A DNA stretch of 64,000 bases from Pseudomonas sp. S09G 359 (GTDB lineage Bacteria; Pseudomonadota; Gammaproteobacteria; Pseudomonadales; Pseudomonadaceae). Within the stretch, counting starts at the first letter, position 1. Each line of letters starts with the position of its first letter. The translations under genes and the position numbers were made by a program. Below are positions 29,906 through 38,472 of the stretch, one piece after another. The stretch is from positions 5,485,501-5,549,500 of the forward strand of contig NZ_CP025263.1 of NCBI RefSeq assembly GCF_002843605.1, in the 5' to 3' direction. The notes below the pieces were generated by a model. It had not been told where the DNA came from. It worked only from the letters and a program-made list of their open reading frames with translations, and searched no databases.

Positions 29906-30718
29906 ATGGTCCCCTTGTCACCCAGTTTGCTACCCAGCCTCGCCGCCGCCATCTTGTATGCCGCTGCGACCCTCTATCAGGGCACTCGTCTGGCCCAAGG
30001 CGCCAAGGCGGACAAACGTCTGCTGGTAGGCCTGGGCGTCCTCGCCCTGCTGGCCCATGCCGCGAGCCTGTTCACCCACTTGATGACGCCGGTGGGCCTG
30101 GGCCTGGATTTTTTCAGCGCCGCCAGCCTGATCGCCGCGGCCGTCATCGCGCTGACGCTGATGGCCTGCTACCGAATCCCGGTCGAAAACCTGCTGGTCC
30201 TGCTGTTCCCCTTGGGGCTGCTGACGGTGCTGCTGGCGCAATTCGCCCCGACCGGCACTGTGCAGGTCATTGATGAAGAGCCGGGTATCCTCGCGCATAT
30301 CCTGCTGTCGATCCTCGCGTACGGCATGTTCACCATTGCGGTGTTCCAGGCCTTGCTCCTGCTGCTGCAGGACCACCAGCTCAAGCACAAGCATCCGTCC
30401 GGGCTGATCAAGAACTTCCCGCCGCTGCAAACCATGGAAAGCCTGTTGTTCGGCTTCCTGTGGGCCGGCTGGACCCTGCTGTCGCTGTCGCTGATCTCCG
30501 GCTGGCTGTTCGTCGAAAACCTGTTCGCCCAGCACCTGGTGCACAAGACCCTGCTGGCGTGCCTGGCCTGGGTCGTATTCAGCGTCCTGCTGTGGGGCCG
30601 CAACCGCCTCGGCTGGCGCGGGCACAAGGCGATCCGCTGGACCCTGGCCGGTTTCTGCCTGCTGATGCTGGCCTACTTCGGCAGCAAGCTGGTTCGCGAA
30701 TACATCCTGCATATCTGA
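29906..30718 (+). CDS. YpjD/CcsA-like cytochrome c assembly family membrane protein
   Basis: The 270-residue protein has eight predicted membrane helices and the CcsA/ResC-like segment LAHILLSILAYGMFTIAVFQALLLLLQ in the middle, and ends with WRGHKAIRWTLAGFCLLMLAYFGS, which fits YpjD. The tryptophan-rich WWD haem loop of true cytochrome c synthases is not seen, so a haem-handling role is uncertain. It lies 12 bases upstream of corC in an operon layout, the order known next to ffh in Pseudomonas and Escherichia. Confidence 0.85.
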   Translation: MVPLSPSLLPSLAAAILYAAATLYQGTRLAQGAKADKRLLVGLGVLALLAHAASLFTHLMTPVGLGLDFFSAASLIAAAVIALTLMACYRIPVENLLVLLFPLGLLTVLLAQFAPTGTVQVIDEEPGILAHILLSILAYGMFTIAVFQALLLLLQDHQLKHKHPSGLIKNFPPLQTMESLLFGFLWAGWTLLSLSLISGWLFVENLFAQHLVHKTLLACLAWVVFSVLLWGRNRLGWRGHKAIRWTLAGFCLLMLAYFGSKLVREYILHI

Positions 30719-30730
30719 CGGGCGGCGATC

Positions 30731-31969
30731 ATGGACAACTTGCCCCTGGGGCCGATGCTCGCGGTAATCGCCTTGCTGGTGTTATGGGCGGCGCTGTTTA
30801 CCGCCATCGAAGCCGCCCAACAACACCTGCTGGCCCTGCGCCCCGGCACCCGCCAGGGTGACAAGGCCGCCGCCCGCCTGAGCTTCCCGCGTAACAGCCT
30901 GATCCTGTGCAACAGCCTGTGCCGCGCCGCCGTAGTGATCCTGTGCACCCTGCTGGCGATCTACGCTTGGGCGCAGAACGGCCCGTGGCTGGGCTGGCTG
31001 ATTTCCTGCGCCGTGCTGCTGATACTCGCCGACTACCTGCCCCGCGCCCTGGCCACCCGCCATCCGCAGGCGGTGCTGGGCTTTGGTAACACGCTGTTGG
31101 GCGTGCCGCTGAAAATCCTCTACCCCCTGGCCTGGCTGCTCAATGGCATCAGCCTGTTGCTGCTGCGCCCATTCGCGCGCAAATCCGGCGTGGTGAAAAG
31201 AAGCGATGAACCGCTGCCCGACCACGATGACGAGCCTGAACCGGATGTCGACGACAGCCGTACCCCCGGCATGCCCGGCATCCACGCCCTGGACAACATC
31301 ACCGTCAACGACATCCTGGTGCCACGCAGCGAAGTGGACGGCATCAACCTGGATGACTCGATCGAAGAGATCATCGAACAGCTGCGTACGTCCCAGCGCA
31401 CGCGCCTGCCGGTGTTCCACAGTGACATCAACCAGGTCGAGGCCGTGCTCAACACGCGGCAGATCCAGCACCTGCTGCCTGATGCCAGCCTGACCAAAGA
31501 GGCGTTGCTCGCCGCCTGCCACGAGCCTTACTTCGTCCCGGAAAGTACGCCCCTGCAACTGCAGTTGCTGAACTTCCACAAACAGCAGCGGCGCCTGGGC
31601 ATGGTGGTGGACGAGTATGGCGAAGTGCTGGGCATTGTCACCCTGGAAGATATCCTCGAAGAAATCGTCGGCGAATTCGAAAGCGATCAGGCTGTGGATA
31701 ACCCCCATATCGAAGCCCAGCCCGATGGCCGCTACATCATCGACGGCGCCGCTTCGATCCGCGAACTGAACAAGAGCCTGGGCTGGCACCTGCCCAGCGA
31801 CGGCCCCAAAACCCTCAACGGCCTGGTGACCGAAGCGCTGGAGACCATCCCGGATTGCGCGGTGTGCCTGAAAATCGGGCGCTATCGCCTGGAAATCCTC
31901 GAGACCGAGGACAACCGCGTGGCCAAGGTGCTGATCTGGCACACCAGCCGCGTGCCCGTCGCGGCATAA
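30731..31969 (+). CDS. CNNM/CorC-type membrane protein with CBS pair (putative Mg/Co efflux)
   Basis: The 412-residue protein has a DUF21/CNNM transmembrane domain (about 1-140, four hydrophobic segments), an acidic linker, two CBS domains (about 180-310; VPRSEVDGINLDD and VVDEYGEVLGIVTLEDILEE are the classic CBS motifs) and the C-terminal CorC_HlyC domain (YIIDGAASIRELNKSLGW to the end). Family members act in Mg2+/Co2+ export. The DUF21 part looks less conserved than usual (starts ALFTAIEAAQQ where most have an S-x-x-E-x-A pattern). Confidence 0.87.
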   Translation: MDNLPLGPMLAVIALLVLWAALFTAIEAAQQHLLALRPGTRQGDKAAARLSFPRNSLILCNSLCRAAVVILCTLLAIYAWAQNGPWLGWLISCAVLLILADYLPRALATRHPQAVLGFGNTLLGVPLKILYPLAWLLNGISLLLLRPFARKSGVVKRSDEPLPDHDDEPEPDVDDSRTPGMPGIHALDNITVNDILVPRSEVDGINLDDSIEEIIEQLRTSQRTRLPVFHSDINQVEAVLNTRQIQHLLPDASLTKEALLAACHEPYFVPESTPLQLQLLNFHKQQRRLGMVVDEYGEVLGIVTLEDILEEIVGEFESDQAVDNPHIEAQPDGRYIIDGAASIRELNKSLGWHLPSDGPKTLNGLVTEALETIPDCAVCLKIGRYRLEILETEDNRVAKVLIWHTSRVPVAA

Positions 31970-31989
31970 CTTCCCGGCACACCACAATC

Positions 31990-32084
31990 AAATGTGGCAG
32001 GGGGCTTGCCCCGAATGCGGTGTGTCAGTCAGCTCATCTTGAACTGACACACCACAATCGGGGGCAAGCCCCCTCCCACATTTT
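31990..32084. repeat. REP doublet, GGGGGCTTGCCCCC type
   Basis: AATGTGGCAGGGGGCTTGCC and the inverted GGCAAGCCCCCTCCCACATT enclose a spacer that has TGTGTCAGTC/GACTGACACA, so the whole can fold into one hairpin. It follows corC. Confidence 0.88.
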
Positions 32085-32105
32085 GTTTTGCGGCGCTCCA
32101 ACTAC

Positions 32106-32135
32106 TTGTTGTATTTCAAAACCCCTTCCTATAAT
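32106..32135 (+). promoter_or_regulatory. candidate promoter of the MHS-type transporter gene
   Basis: TATAAT (32130-32135) is exact; TTGTTG (32106) at 18 bases or TTGTAT (32109) at 15 bases could be the -35 box. It lies 188 bases before the start codon, leaving a long leader without recognisable structure. Confidence 0.45.
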
Positions 32136-32322
32136 CGGTGCGGCTTACCAGAGCCCCGCCCGACCGCGTGCTACCCGCACTCCGCGCGTCCAGGCACCGC
32201 TGCATCGTGTCTAACCGGTGTTCGCTCCCATCCCGAGCCACCCCGCGCACTACCCTGATCCATGGGTGTTCGACCAATAATAATCCGCGTCCAAACGCGC
32301 AATGACCGTCAGGGATACCTCA

Positions 32323-33633
32323 ATGAGCACCACCTATAACGAGGCCGCGACCGCCGCCCCGACCAACTCGACCGCCCGCGTCGCTACCGCGAGCATCGTC
32401 GGCACCGCCATCGAGTTTTACGATTTCTATATCTACGCTACGGCTGCCGCGCTGGTGATCGGGCCAGTGTTCTTTCCGCAGACCTCCGGCACCGCGCAGA
32501 TGCTGGCGTCGTTCCTGACCTTCGGTATCGCCTTTATCGCCCGCCCGCTGGGCTCGGCACTGTTCGGCCACTTTGGCGACCGCATCGGGCGCAAGTCCAC
32601 GCTGGTGGCCTCTTTGCTGCTGATGGGCGTGTGCACCACGCTGATCGGCTTGCTGCCCGGCTATGACAGCATCGGGGCCTGGGCGCCGATCCTGTTGTGT
32701 GTGCTGCGTTTCGGCCAGGGCCTGGGGCTTGGCGGTGAATGGGGCGGCGCGGCCTTGCTGGCCACCGAGAACGCGCCCAAGGGCAAGCGCGCCTGGTTCG
32801 GCATGTTCCCGCAACTGGGCCCATCGATTGGCTTCCTGGCGGCGAACGGTTTGTTCCTGATCCTGGCCATGAGCCTGAATGACGAGCAGTTCCGCAGCTG
32901 GGGCTGGCGCATCCCGTTCATCCTCAGCGCCGCGCTGGTGATGGTCGGCCTGTATGCGCGATTGAAGCTGCATGAAACCCCGGTATTCGCCAACGCCGTG
33001 GCCAAGGAAAAACCGGTAAAAGTGCCGCTGGTGGAGCTCTTCAGCCAACATTGGCTGCCCGTGCTGCTGGGCGCCGCGTCGATGGTGGTGTGCTATGCGC
33101 TGTTCTATATCACCACGGCGTTTTCCCTGAGCTATGGCGTGTCCACGCTGGGCTACAGCCGCGAAACCTTCCTCGGCCTGCTGTGTTTTGCCGTGCTGTT
33201 CATGGGCTTGGCCACGCCGCTGGCGGCCTTGGCCAGTGATCGCTACGGGCGCAAGCCGGTGCTGGTCGTCGGCGCGGTGCTGGCGATTCTCTCGGGCTTT
33301 ACCATGGAGCCGCTGCTGACCCACGGTTCAACCTGGGCCGTTGCGCTGTTCCTGGCGCTGGAGCTGTTCCTGATGGGCGTGACCTTCGCACCGATGGGCG
33401 CGATGCTGCCGGAGCTGTTCCCGACCCGTGTGCGTTATACCGGCGCTTCAGCGGCGTATAACCTGGGTGGGATCGTCGGCGCTTCGGCCGCACCGTTCTT
33501 CGCGACCAAGCTGGTGGCGATGGGCGGGCTGAGTTATGTCGGCGGGTATGTGTCGGCGGCAGCGTTGCTCAGCTTGATTGCTGTGCTGTGCCTGAAAGAG
33601 ACGCGGGATAATGATTTGAACAAGGTTGCCTGA
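32323..33633 (+). CDS. MHS-family MFS metabolite:H+ symporter
   Basis: The 436-residue protein has 12 membrane helices and the signature of the metabolite-H+ symporter group: ATASIVGTAIEFYDFYIYATA in helix 1, GSALFGHFGDRIGRKSTLV (helix 2-3 loop with the D-R-x-G-R-K motif), GLGLGGEWGGAALLATE, and the repeat SDRYGRKPVL in the second half. It is close to ShiA/YhjE-like transporters; the substrate, probably an organic acid or a small zwitterion, cannot be stated. AGGGA precedes the ATG at 32323. A single gene between REP elements. Confidence 0.88.
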   Translation: MSTTYNEAATAAPTNSTARVATASIVGTAIEFYDFYIYATAAALVIGPVFFPQTSGTAQMLASFLTFGIAFIARPLGSALFGHFGDRIGRKSTLVASLLLMGVCTTLIGLLPGYDSIGAWAPILLCVLRFGQGLGLGGEWGGAALLATENAPKGKRAWFGMFPQLGPSIGFLAANGLFLILAMSLNDEQFRSWGWRIPFILSAALVMVGLYARLKLHETPVFANAVAKEKPVKVPLVELFSQHWLPVLLGAASMVVCYALFYITTAFSLSYGVSTLGYSRETFLGLLCFAVLFMGLATPLAALASDRYGRKPVLVVGAVLAILSGFTMEPLLTHGSTWAVALFLALELFLMGVTFAPMGAMLPELFPTRVRYTGASAAYNLGGIVGASAAPFFATKLVAMGGLSYVGGYVSAAALLSLIAVLCLKETRDNDLNKVA

Positions 33634-33638
33634 TAGAC

Positions 33639-33717
33639 CGCTTTCGCGAGCAAGCCCGCTCCCACATTTTGAATGTATTCACAGTTCAAAATGTGGGAGG
33701 GGGCTTGCTCCCGATGC
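33639..33717. repeat. REP doublet with arms of two types
   Basis: The left arm is TCGCGAGCAAGCCCGCTCCC, the right arm GTGGGAGGGGGCTTGCTCCC, inverted around TTTTGAATGTATTCACAGTTCAAAA, which itself pairs. The element lies between the convergent transporter and purT genes. Confidence 0.85.
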
Positions 33718-33719
33718 TT

Positions 33720-34901
33720 TTAGAGCTCTACAACAACCGCTTGGGAGGCACGAGTCGCTTTAGCCCGAGCCGCCTCAATCGACTCATCCCGCGCCAACGC
33801 CACACCCATCCGACGCTGGCCATTCACCTCAGGCTTACCAAACAGACGCAACGCCGTGTCCGGCTCGCTCAAGGCGGCGCCGAGGTTGGCGAATGCGGTC
33901 TGGGTCGACTGCCCTTCCACCAGGATCACCGCCGACGCCGACGGGCCGAACTGACGGATCAACGGAATTGGCAGGCCGAGGATGGCGCGCGCGTGCAGCG
34001 CGAACTGCGACAGGTCCTGAGAGATCAGGGTTACCAGGCCAGTGTCATGCGGGCGCGGCGACACTTCGCTGAACCATACCTGATCACCCTTGATGAACAA
34101 CTCCACGCCAAACAGACCACGACCGCCCAAGGCTTCAGTCACCGCTTTGGCCACGCGCTCGGATTCGGCCAGGGCCACCGGGCTCATGGCTTGTGGCTGC
34201 CAGGATTCCTGGTAATCGCCCTTCTCCTGGCGATGGCCAACCGGCGCGCAGAAGGTGGTGCCGCCAATGTGGCGCACGGTCAGCAGGGTGATTTCGTAGT
34301 CGAAGTCGATAAAGCCTTCGATGATCACCCGGCCCTTGCCGGCGCGGCCGCCTTCCTGGGCGTAGTCCCAGGCTTTCTGCACGTCGTCGGTGCTACGCAG
34401 CAGGCTCTGGCCCTTGCCCGACGAACTCATCACCGGCTTGACCACGCACGGGAAGCCCAGGTCCTGGACGGCCTTGCTGTAGTCTTCGAAGGTGTCGGCG
34501 AAGTGGTACGGCGAGGTCGGCAGGTCCAGCTCTTCGGCGGCCAGGCGACGGATGCCTTCGCGGTTCATGGTCAGCGAGGTGGCACGCGCGGTAGGGATCA
34601 CGGTGAAGCCTTCGGCTTCCAGCTCAACCAGGGTGGCGGTGGCGATGGCTTCGATTTCCGGCACGATGAAGTGCGGCTTTTCGGCCTCGATCACCGCACG
34701 CAGGGCGGCGCCATCAAGCATGTTGATCACGTGGCTGCGATGCGCCACCTGCATGGCCGGCGCGTTGGCGTAGCGATCCACGGCAATCACTTCAACGCCC
34801 AGGCGTTGCAGTTCGATTACCACTTCCTTGCCCAGCTCACCGCAGCCACACAGCATTACGCGGGTCGCGGTTGGCGACAATGGAGTTCCGATTCGGGTCA
34901 T
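33720..34901 (-). CDS. purT: formate-dependent phosphoribosylglycinamide formyltransferase
   Basis: PurT formylates GAR with formate and ATP, the folate-independent third step of purine synthesis. The 393-residue ATP-grasp protein starts [26 protein letters not shown], with the phosphoribosyl-binding [23 protein letters not shown] as the ATP loop near 155-170 and [10 protein letters not shown] near 285. Length is normal. Standalone gene. Confidence 0.97.
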   Translation of the reverse strand: MTRIGTPLSPTATRVMLCGCGELGKEVVIELQRLGVEVIAVDRYANAPAMQVAHRSHVINMLDGAALRAVIEAEKPHFIVPEIEAIATATLVELEAEGFTVIPTARATSLTMNREGIRRLAAEELDLPTSPYHFADTFEDYSKAVQDLGFPCVVKPVMSSSGKGQSLLRSTDDVQKAWDYAQEGGRAGKGRVIIEGFIDFDYEITLLTVRHIGGTTFCAPVGHRQEKGDYQESWQPQAMSPVALAESERVAKAVTEALGGRGLFGVELFIKGDQVWFSEVSPRPHDTGLVTLISQDLSQFALHARAILGLPIPLIRQFGPSASAVILVEGQSTQTAFANLGAALSEPDTALRLFGKPEVNGQRRMGVALARDESIEAARAKATRASQAVVVEL

Positions 34902-34971
34902 CTCAGGTCCTCAGGGGAGCGGATCATGGTGGAGAAAGGCCGGCATTTTACATGAACTGTGAAAATTGGCC

Positions 34972-35439
34972 TCAGTTGGCGACGGCCCGTTTGCGCATGC
35001 GCCACGCCATGATCAGCCACACCACGGTGACCCCGGCGAATTTGGACACCAGCGCGGTGCCCGCTACAGCCGGCGTGAGCGCGCCGATCAGGCCGAAAAA
35101 GATAAAGGTGTCGAGGGGAATGCTCAGCGCCGAACTTATCCACAGGCGATCGTGCAGCGGGCGCTTGGTGATGCTGAACACCAGCCAGTCGATGCATTCG
35201 GACACGGCGAACGCCGTGGCGCTGGCCAGGGCGATGGCGGGGTCGGACGTCACATACGACAGCACCAGCGCCGCCAGCATGGCAACGATTGCGCCGTGGC
35301 CGAAGCGGGTTTGCACCATGTCGCGCAGGATAAACACCAGGCCACCCCAGGCCGACCAGATAACGTCCAGGTGCGGGGCGGTGGAAAAGGCGAAGTTGAT
35401 CAGCACGACGCTGCTGATGTAGGCGATCAGGAAGAGCAT
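34972..35439 (-). CDS. VUT family (queuosine-precursor-transporter-like) membrane protein
   Basis: The 155-residue protein starting MLFLIAYISSVVLINFAFS has about five membrane helices and the family segment ASATAFAVSECIDWLVFSIT, followed by the loop KRPLHDRLWISSALSIPLDTFIFF, both typical of the VUT/YhhQ superfamily that takes up queuosine precursors. It is shorter than YhhQ proper (about 220), so the substrate is uncertain. The ATG at 35439 is chosen over a TTG at 35460. Confidence 0.75.
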   Translation of the reverse strand: MLFLIAYISSVVLINFAFSTAPHLDVIWSAWGGLVFILRDMVQTRFGHGAIVAMLAALVLSYVTSDPAIALASATAFAVSECIDWLVFSITKRPLHDRLWISSALSIPLDTFIFFGLIGALTPAVAGTALVSKFAGVTVVWLIMAWRMRKRAVAN

Positions 35440-35504
35440 GGGGGATGGACCTGTGAGCAATCGGCACAGGGTACTTCACATTTTGAAATATGTCGTCTGG
35501 GAGG

Positions 35505-35596
35505 CCCTATCGGGGGCAAGCCCCCTCCCACAGGTGACCGTGTTTCTCCTGTAGGAATGCAGTCAAAATGTGGGAGGGGGCTTGCCCCCGATAGCA
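35505..35596. repeat. REP doublet, GGGGGCTTGCCCCC type
   Basis: CTATCGGGGGCAAGCCCCCT at 35508 and AATGTGGGAGGGGGCTTGCC at 35568 are inverted, with outward-facing loops and a 36-base spacer. It lies between the VUT gene and the DUF1289 gene. Confidence 0.88.
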
Positions 35597-35601
35597 ATCT
35601 G

Positions 35602-35817
35602 TCAGCCGCCAGATTTGCCGGGAGTCATCCACACCAACCCACTCGCCAGCGCCCGCTCATGGCACAACCCCAACACCACCCGGCGCTCGGTATTGTCCAT
35701 GCGGCTCCAGCGCGTGATCTCAGCCACAGTGCGCTGGCAGCCGGTGCAAATGTCGTCATCATCCAGCGCGCAAATGCTCACGCACGGCGAGGCGACGGGG
35801 CGTTCGCTCGGGTTCAT
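35602..35817 (-). CDS. DUF1289 family Cys-rich small protein
   Basis: The 71-residue product has the DUF1289 core [20 protein letters not shown] followed by [11 protein letters not shown]: four conserved cysteines suggest binding of zinc or a similar metal. Function unknown. Its ATG overlaps the stop of the gamma-carbonic anhydrase gene by four bases, so it is co-translated with it. Confidence 0.9.
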   Translation of the reverse strand: MNPSERPVASPCVSICALDDDDICTGCQRTVAEITRWSRMDNTERRVVLGLCHERALASGLVWMTPGKSGG

Positions 35818-36338
35818 TCTTCCTGCTCAGCCAAGTCACGCGCATAGCGCTGTGAGTTGTGCACATAGTGCGCGGCGCTGGCTTCCAGCATGCTCTTTTG
35901 CGCGTCGGTCAGCTCACGTACGATCTTGCCCGGCGAGCCCATCACCAGCGAGCCATCGGGGATCTCCTTGCCTTCGCCGATCAGCGAATTGGCGCCGATG
36001 ATGCAATGCTTGCCGATCTTGGCGCCGTTGAGGATCACCGCATTGATGCCGATCAGGCTGTAATCGCCCACGGTGCAGCCGTGCAGCATGGCGTTGTGAC
36101 CGATGGTCACGCCGGTGCCCAGGGTCAGCGGGTAGCCCATGTCGGTGTGCATCACGCTGCCGTCCTGCACGTTGCTGTTCTTGCCGATCAGGATCAGTTC
36201 GTTATCGCCACGCAACACCGCGTTGAACCAGACGTTGGCGCCCTCCTCCAGCTTGACCTTACCTACCAGGGTGGCATTGGGGGCTACCCAACTGTTGGGG
36301 TGCGTCTCGACGCGGGCGTCGCCCAGGCGGTATTTCAT
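35814..36338 (-). CDS. gamma-carbonic anhydrase family protein (left-handed beta-helix)
   Basis: The 174-residue protein is built of hexapeptide repeats and has the family residues RGDN (around 43-46) and three metal-ligand histidines His64, His81 and His86 ([14 protein letters not shown]). It belongs to the YrdA/CaiE-like group, in which zinc binding is kept but carbonic anhydrase activity is often unproven because the acidic loop of Cam is missing. It precedes the DUF1289 gene with overlap. Confidence 0.92.
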   Translation of the reverse strand: MKYRLGDARVETHPNSWVAPNATLVGKVKLEEGANVWFNAVLRGDNELILIGKNSNVQDGSVMHTDMGYPLTLGTGVTIGHNAMLHGCTVGDYSLIGINAVILNGAKIGKHCIIGANSLIGEGKEIPDGSLVMGSPGKIVRELTDAQKSMLEASAAHYVHNSQRYARDLAEQEE

Positions 36339-36373
36339 GGTGGTTCCTCACGGCTTGCCATTCACACGATGGC

Positions 36374-36976
36374 TTAGATATTGATGAAGCTCTTGGGCGG
36401 CTGGTGCAGGCTGATCTTGGCGTCGTCATAGAGCAGGTTGATCAGCTCGACGATCATGATCGCCGTCAGCCCCCAGATTTTATATTCGCCAAACCGATAG
36501 CTGGGCACATACCAACTGCGGCCCTGGTAATCGATTCTGTGGGTATGTTCGCGCGGGTCCTGTCGGAAAAAATCCAGGGGCACGCTGAAAACCGCGGCAA
36601 TCTCAGCATCGTTGGCCAGGTATTCAACGTAATCGGGGATAACTCCCACGTAGGGCGTAACCCGGATGCCATGCAGGGAAATCAGCGGGCTCAGCGGGCC
36701 GATAACCTCCACCAGGCCAGGCGGCAGGCCGATTTCTTCTTCGGCCTCACGCAGTGCGGTAAAGATAAGGTCCGGGTCTTCAGGGTCGCGGCGCCCGCCA
36801 GGAAAGGCCACTTCGCCGCCGTGGGTCGACAGGCCGCTGGCGCGCAGCGTCAGGATCAGCTCGGGTTCATCACTGCGGGTAATCGGCACCAACACCGCAG
36901 CCTCGGGAAAACGCCCGTCAGTTTCCAGCGTGTGGGGGGTGTGATTGCTTACCCGGCGAAGTAGCTCGTCCAGCAT
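36374..36976 (-). CDS. NudL-type CoA pyrophosphatase (Nudix hydrolase)
   Basis: The 200-residue protein has the combined CoA/Nudix signature: LTLRASGLSTHGGEVAFPGG followed directly by the Nudix box GGRRDPEDPDLIFTALREAEEEIGL (here split: FTALREAEEEIGL holds the R-E-x-x-E-E). Such enzymes split CoA and its thioesters to phosphopantetheine and 3',5'-ADP. It ends 35 bases before the gamma-carbonic anhydrase gene on the same strand. Confidence 0.9.
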   Translation of the reverse strand: MLDELLRRVSNHTPHTLETDGRFPEAAVLVPITRSDEPELILTLRASGLSTHGGEVAFPGGRRDPEDPDLIFTALREAEEEIGLPPGLVEVIGPLSPLISLHGIRVTPYVGVIPDYVEYLANDAEIAAVFSVPLDFFRQDPREHTHRIDYQGRSWYVPSYRFGEYKIWGLTAIMIVELINLLYDDAKISLHQPPKSFINI

Positions 36977-37122
36977 GAGTCATCTCGGTCTGTTGGCTAC
37001 CTTGCATCATGCACCAAAGCGCGCAGGCGCCCAACCCCAAAACCCCTGCGGTGTCGCTAAACGACAACTTGCAGGGCCCTGCCAGCCAAGCCAAGATAGA
37101 CGCACTTTCCAGGAACCCCAGC

Positions 37123-37671
37123 ATGAATTTCTGCAGCCAGTGCGGTAAACCGGTTACCCAGCGCATTCCCGAAGGCGACGGGCGCCTGCGTTTTGTGTGT
37201 GATCACTGCTCGACCATTCACTACCAGAACCCCAATATCGTCGCGGGTACAGTGCCGGTGTGGGGCGACAAGGTGCTGCTGTGCCGCCGCGCCATCGAAC
37301 CGCGCCTGGGTTACTGGACCCTGCCCGCCGGGTTCATGGAAAACGGCGAAACCGTGGAACAGGCCGCCATGCGCGAAACCCTGGAAGAAGCCTGCGCCCG
37401 CGTGCGCAACCTGAGCATCTATACCCTGATCGATGTGCCACACATCAGCCAGGTGCATATCTTCTACCGCGCCGAACTGGTCGACCTGGACTTCGCCGCC
37501 GGCCCCGAAAGCCTCGAAGTGCAGCTGTTCGACGAAGCCGATATCCCTTGGTCCGAGCTGGCTTTCCGCACGGTGGGGCGTACCTTAGAATGCTTTTTCG
37601 CTGACCGCCGGCTGCAGTCGTACCCGGTGCGCAGCGAGGCTGTGCCGCCGATGGGCAAGCCCGCCCAATGA
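37123..37671 (+). CDS. Nudix hydrolase with N-terminal zinc ribbon
   Basis: The 182-residue product starts MNFCSQCGKPV and has a four-cysteine zinc ribbon (CSQC ... CDHC) in the first 30 residues, as in NADH pyrophosphatases, then a Nudix domain with the box GFMENGETVEQAAMRETLEE (residues ~66-85). The SQPWW motif of NudC is absent, so it is more likely an ADP-ribose or related pyrophosphatase. AGGAAC lies 8 bases before the ATG at 37123. Divergent from the CoA pyrophosphatase gene. Confidence 0.88.
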   Translation: MNFCSQCGKPVTQRIPEGDGRLRFVCDHCSTIHYQNPNIVAGTVPVWGDKVLLCRRAIEPRLGYWTLPAGFMENGETVEQAAMRETLEEACARVRNLSIYTLIDVPHISQVHIFYRAELVDLDFAAGPESLEVQLFDEADIPWSELAFRTVGRTLECFFADRRLQSYPVRSEAVPPMGKPAQ

Positions 37672-37708
37672 CACTCCGGCAGATGGCCTTTGAAGGGATA
37701 CCGTTTTA

Positions 37709-38212
37709 ATGCGTTGGTTGCTTGCTGTTATCTGCCTGTCGTTCGCTACCCTTTCACCCGCCGCCACTGTGCAAACCCTGGGCGGCAAAACCGTCGAAAA
37801 AGTCCTGGTGCTCAAGTCTGCCCACCAGTTGCAACTGATCAACGACGGCAAGCCGTTCAAGACCTACCGTATTTCCCTGGGTAAAAACCCCAAGGGCCAC
37901 AAGCTGATCGAGGGCGACCGCCGCACCCCGGAAGGCCTTTACTGGATCGACTGGCGCAAGACCAGCGACCGTTTCAACCTGGCCATGCATATCTCCTACC
38001 CCAATATAAGCGACGCCGCCCGCGCCCGCCGCGAAGGGGTGAAGCCCGGCAGCATGATCATGATCCACGGCACGCCCGACACCGAAGACTACCCGGAGCA
38101 GTGGTTCCACACCCTGGACTGGACCGACGGCTGCATCGGCATGCGCAACGTCGACATGCGCGAAGTCTGGAACCTGGTCAAAGACGGCACCCTGATCGAG
38201 ATTCGGCCCTGA
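37709..38212 (+). CDS. periplasmic L,D-transpeptidase (YkuD family)
   Basis: The 167-residue protein has a signal peptide (MRWLLAVICLSFATLSPAA) and one YkuD domain. The catalytic motif is HGTP (His120) followed by WTDGCIGMRN with the nucleophile Cys142. Such enzymes make 3-3 peptidoglycan cross-links or anchor proteins; with no LysM domain and this small size it resembles ErfK/YafK-type enzymes. GAAGGG precedes the ATG. It is 38 bases after the Nudix gene and may be co-transcribed. Confidence 0.92.
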   Translation: MRWLLAVICLSFATLSPAATVQTLGGKTVEKVLVLKSAHQLQLINDGKPFKTYRISLGKNPKGHKLIEGDRRTPEGLYWIDWRKTSDRFNLAMHISYPNISDAARARREGVKPGSMIMIHGTPDTEDYPEQWFHTLDWTDGCIGMRNVDMREVWNLVKDGTLIEIRP

Positions 38213-38326
38213 TCTTCGACCGCTGGTAAAATAATCAAAAAATAATTCCTGCCCCTGGCAGCGCCTGCCGGTGAATACCAATTCATCGCGCGGGCCGCAC
38301 GCTTCTGCGCGCAATAAAGACCTCTC

Positions 38327-38344
38327 TAATACCACTTGATACCA
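38327..38344 (+). promoter_or_regulatory. candidate NagR operator 1
   Basis: TAATACCACTTGATACCA, a pair of ATACCA half-sites, recurs in inverted orientation 56 bases downstream. HutC-type GntR regulators of amino-sugar genes usually bind such repeats. It lies 130 bases upstream of nagR. Confidence 0.6.
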
Positions 38345-38393
38345 GGCACCAATAAAGGGCCATGAAACACGCGCGCGCACCATTTTCGTGGCG

Positions 38394-38422
38394 TTGACAT
38401 GGTATTTAAGTGGTATTAGCTT
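38394..38422 (+). promoter_or_regulatory. candidate nag operon promoter with NagR operator 2 in the spacer
   Basis: TTGACA (38394-38399) is followed immediately by TGGTATTTAAGTGGTATTA (38400-38418), the reverse of operator 1. A weak -10 (TAGCTT, 17 bases from the -35) overlaps its end. A repressor bound here would block polymerase directly; release by GlcNAc-6-P or GlcN-6-P is the known mode of the family. Confidence 0.6.
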
Positions 38423-38472
38423 GCGACCACTACCGGGCGACAACACTCCAATAACCGCATCGGAAACCGAAC

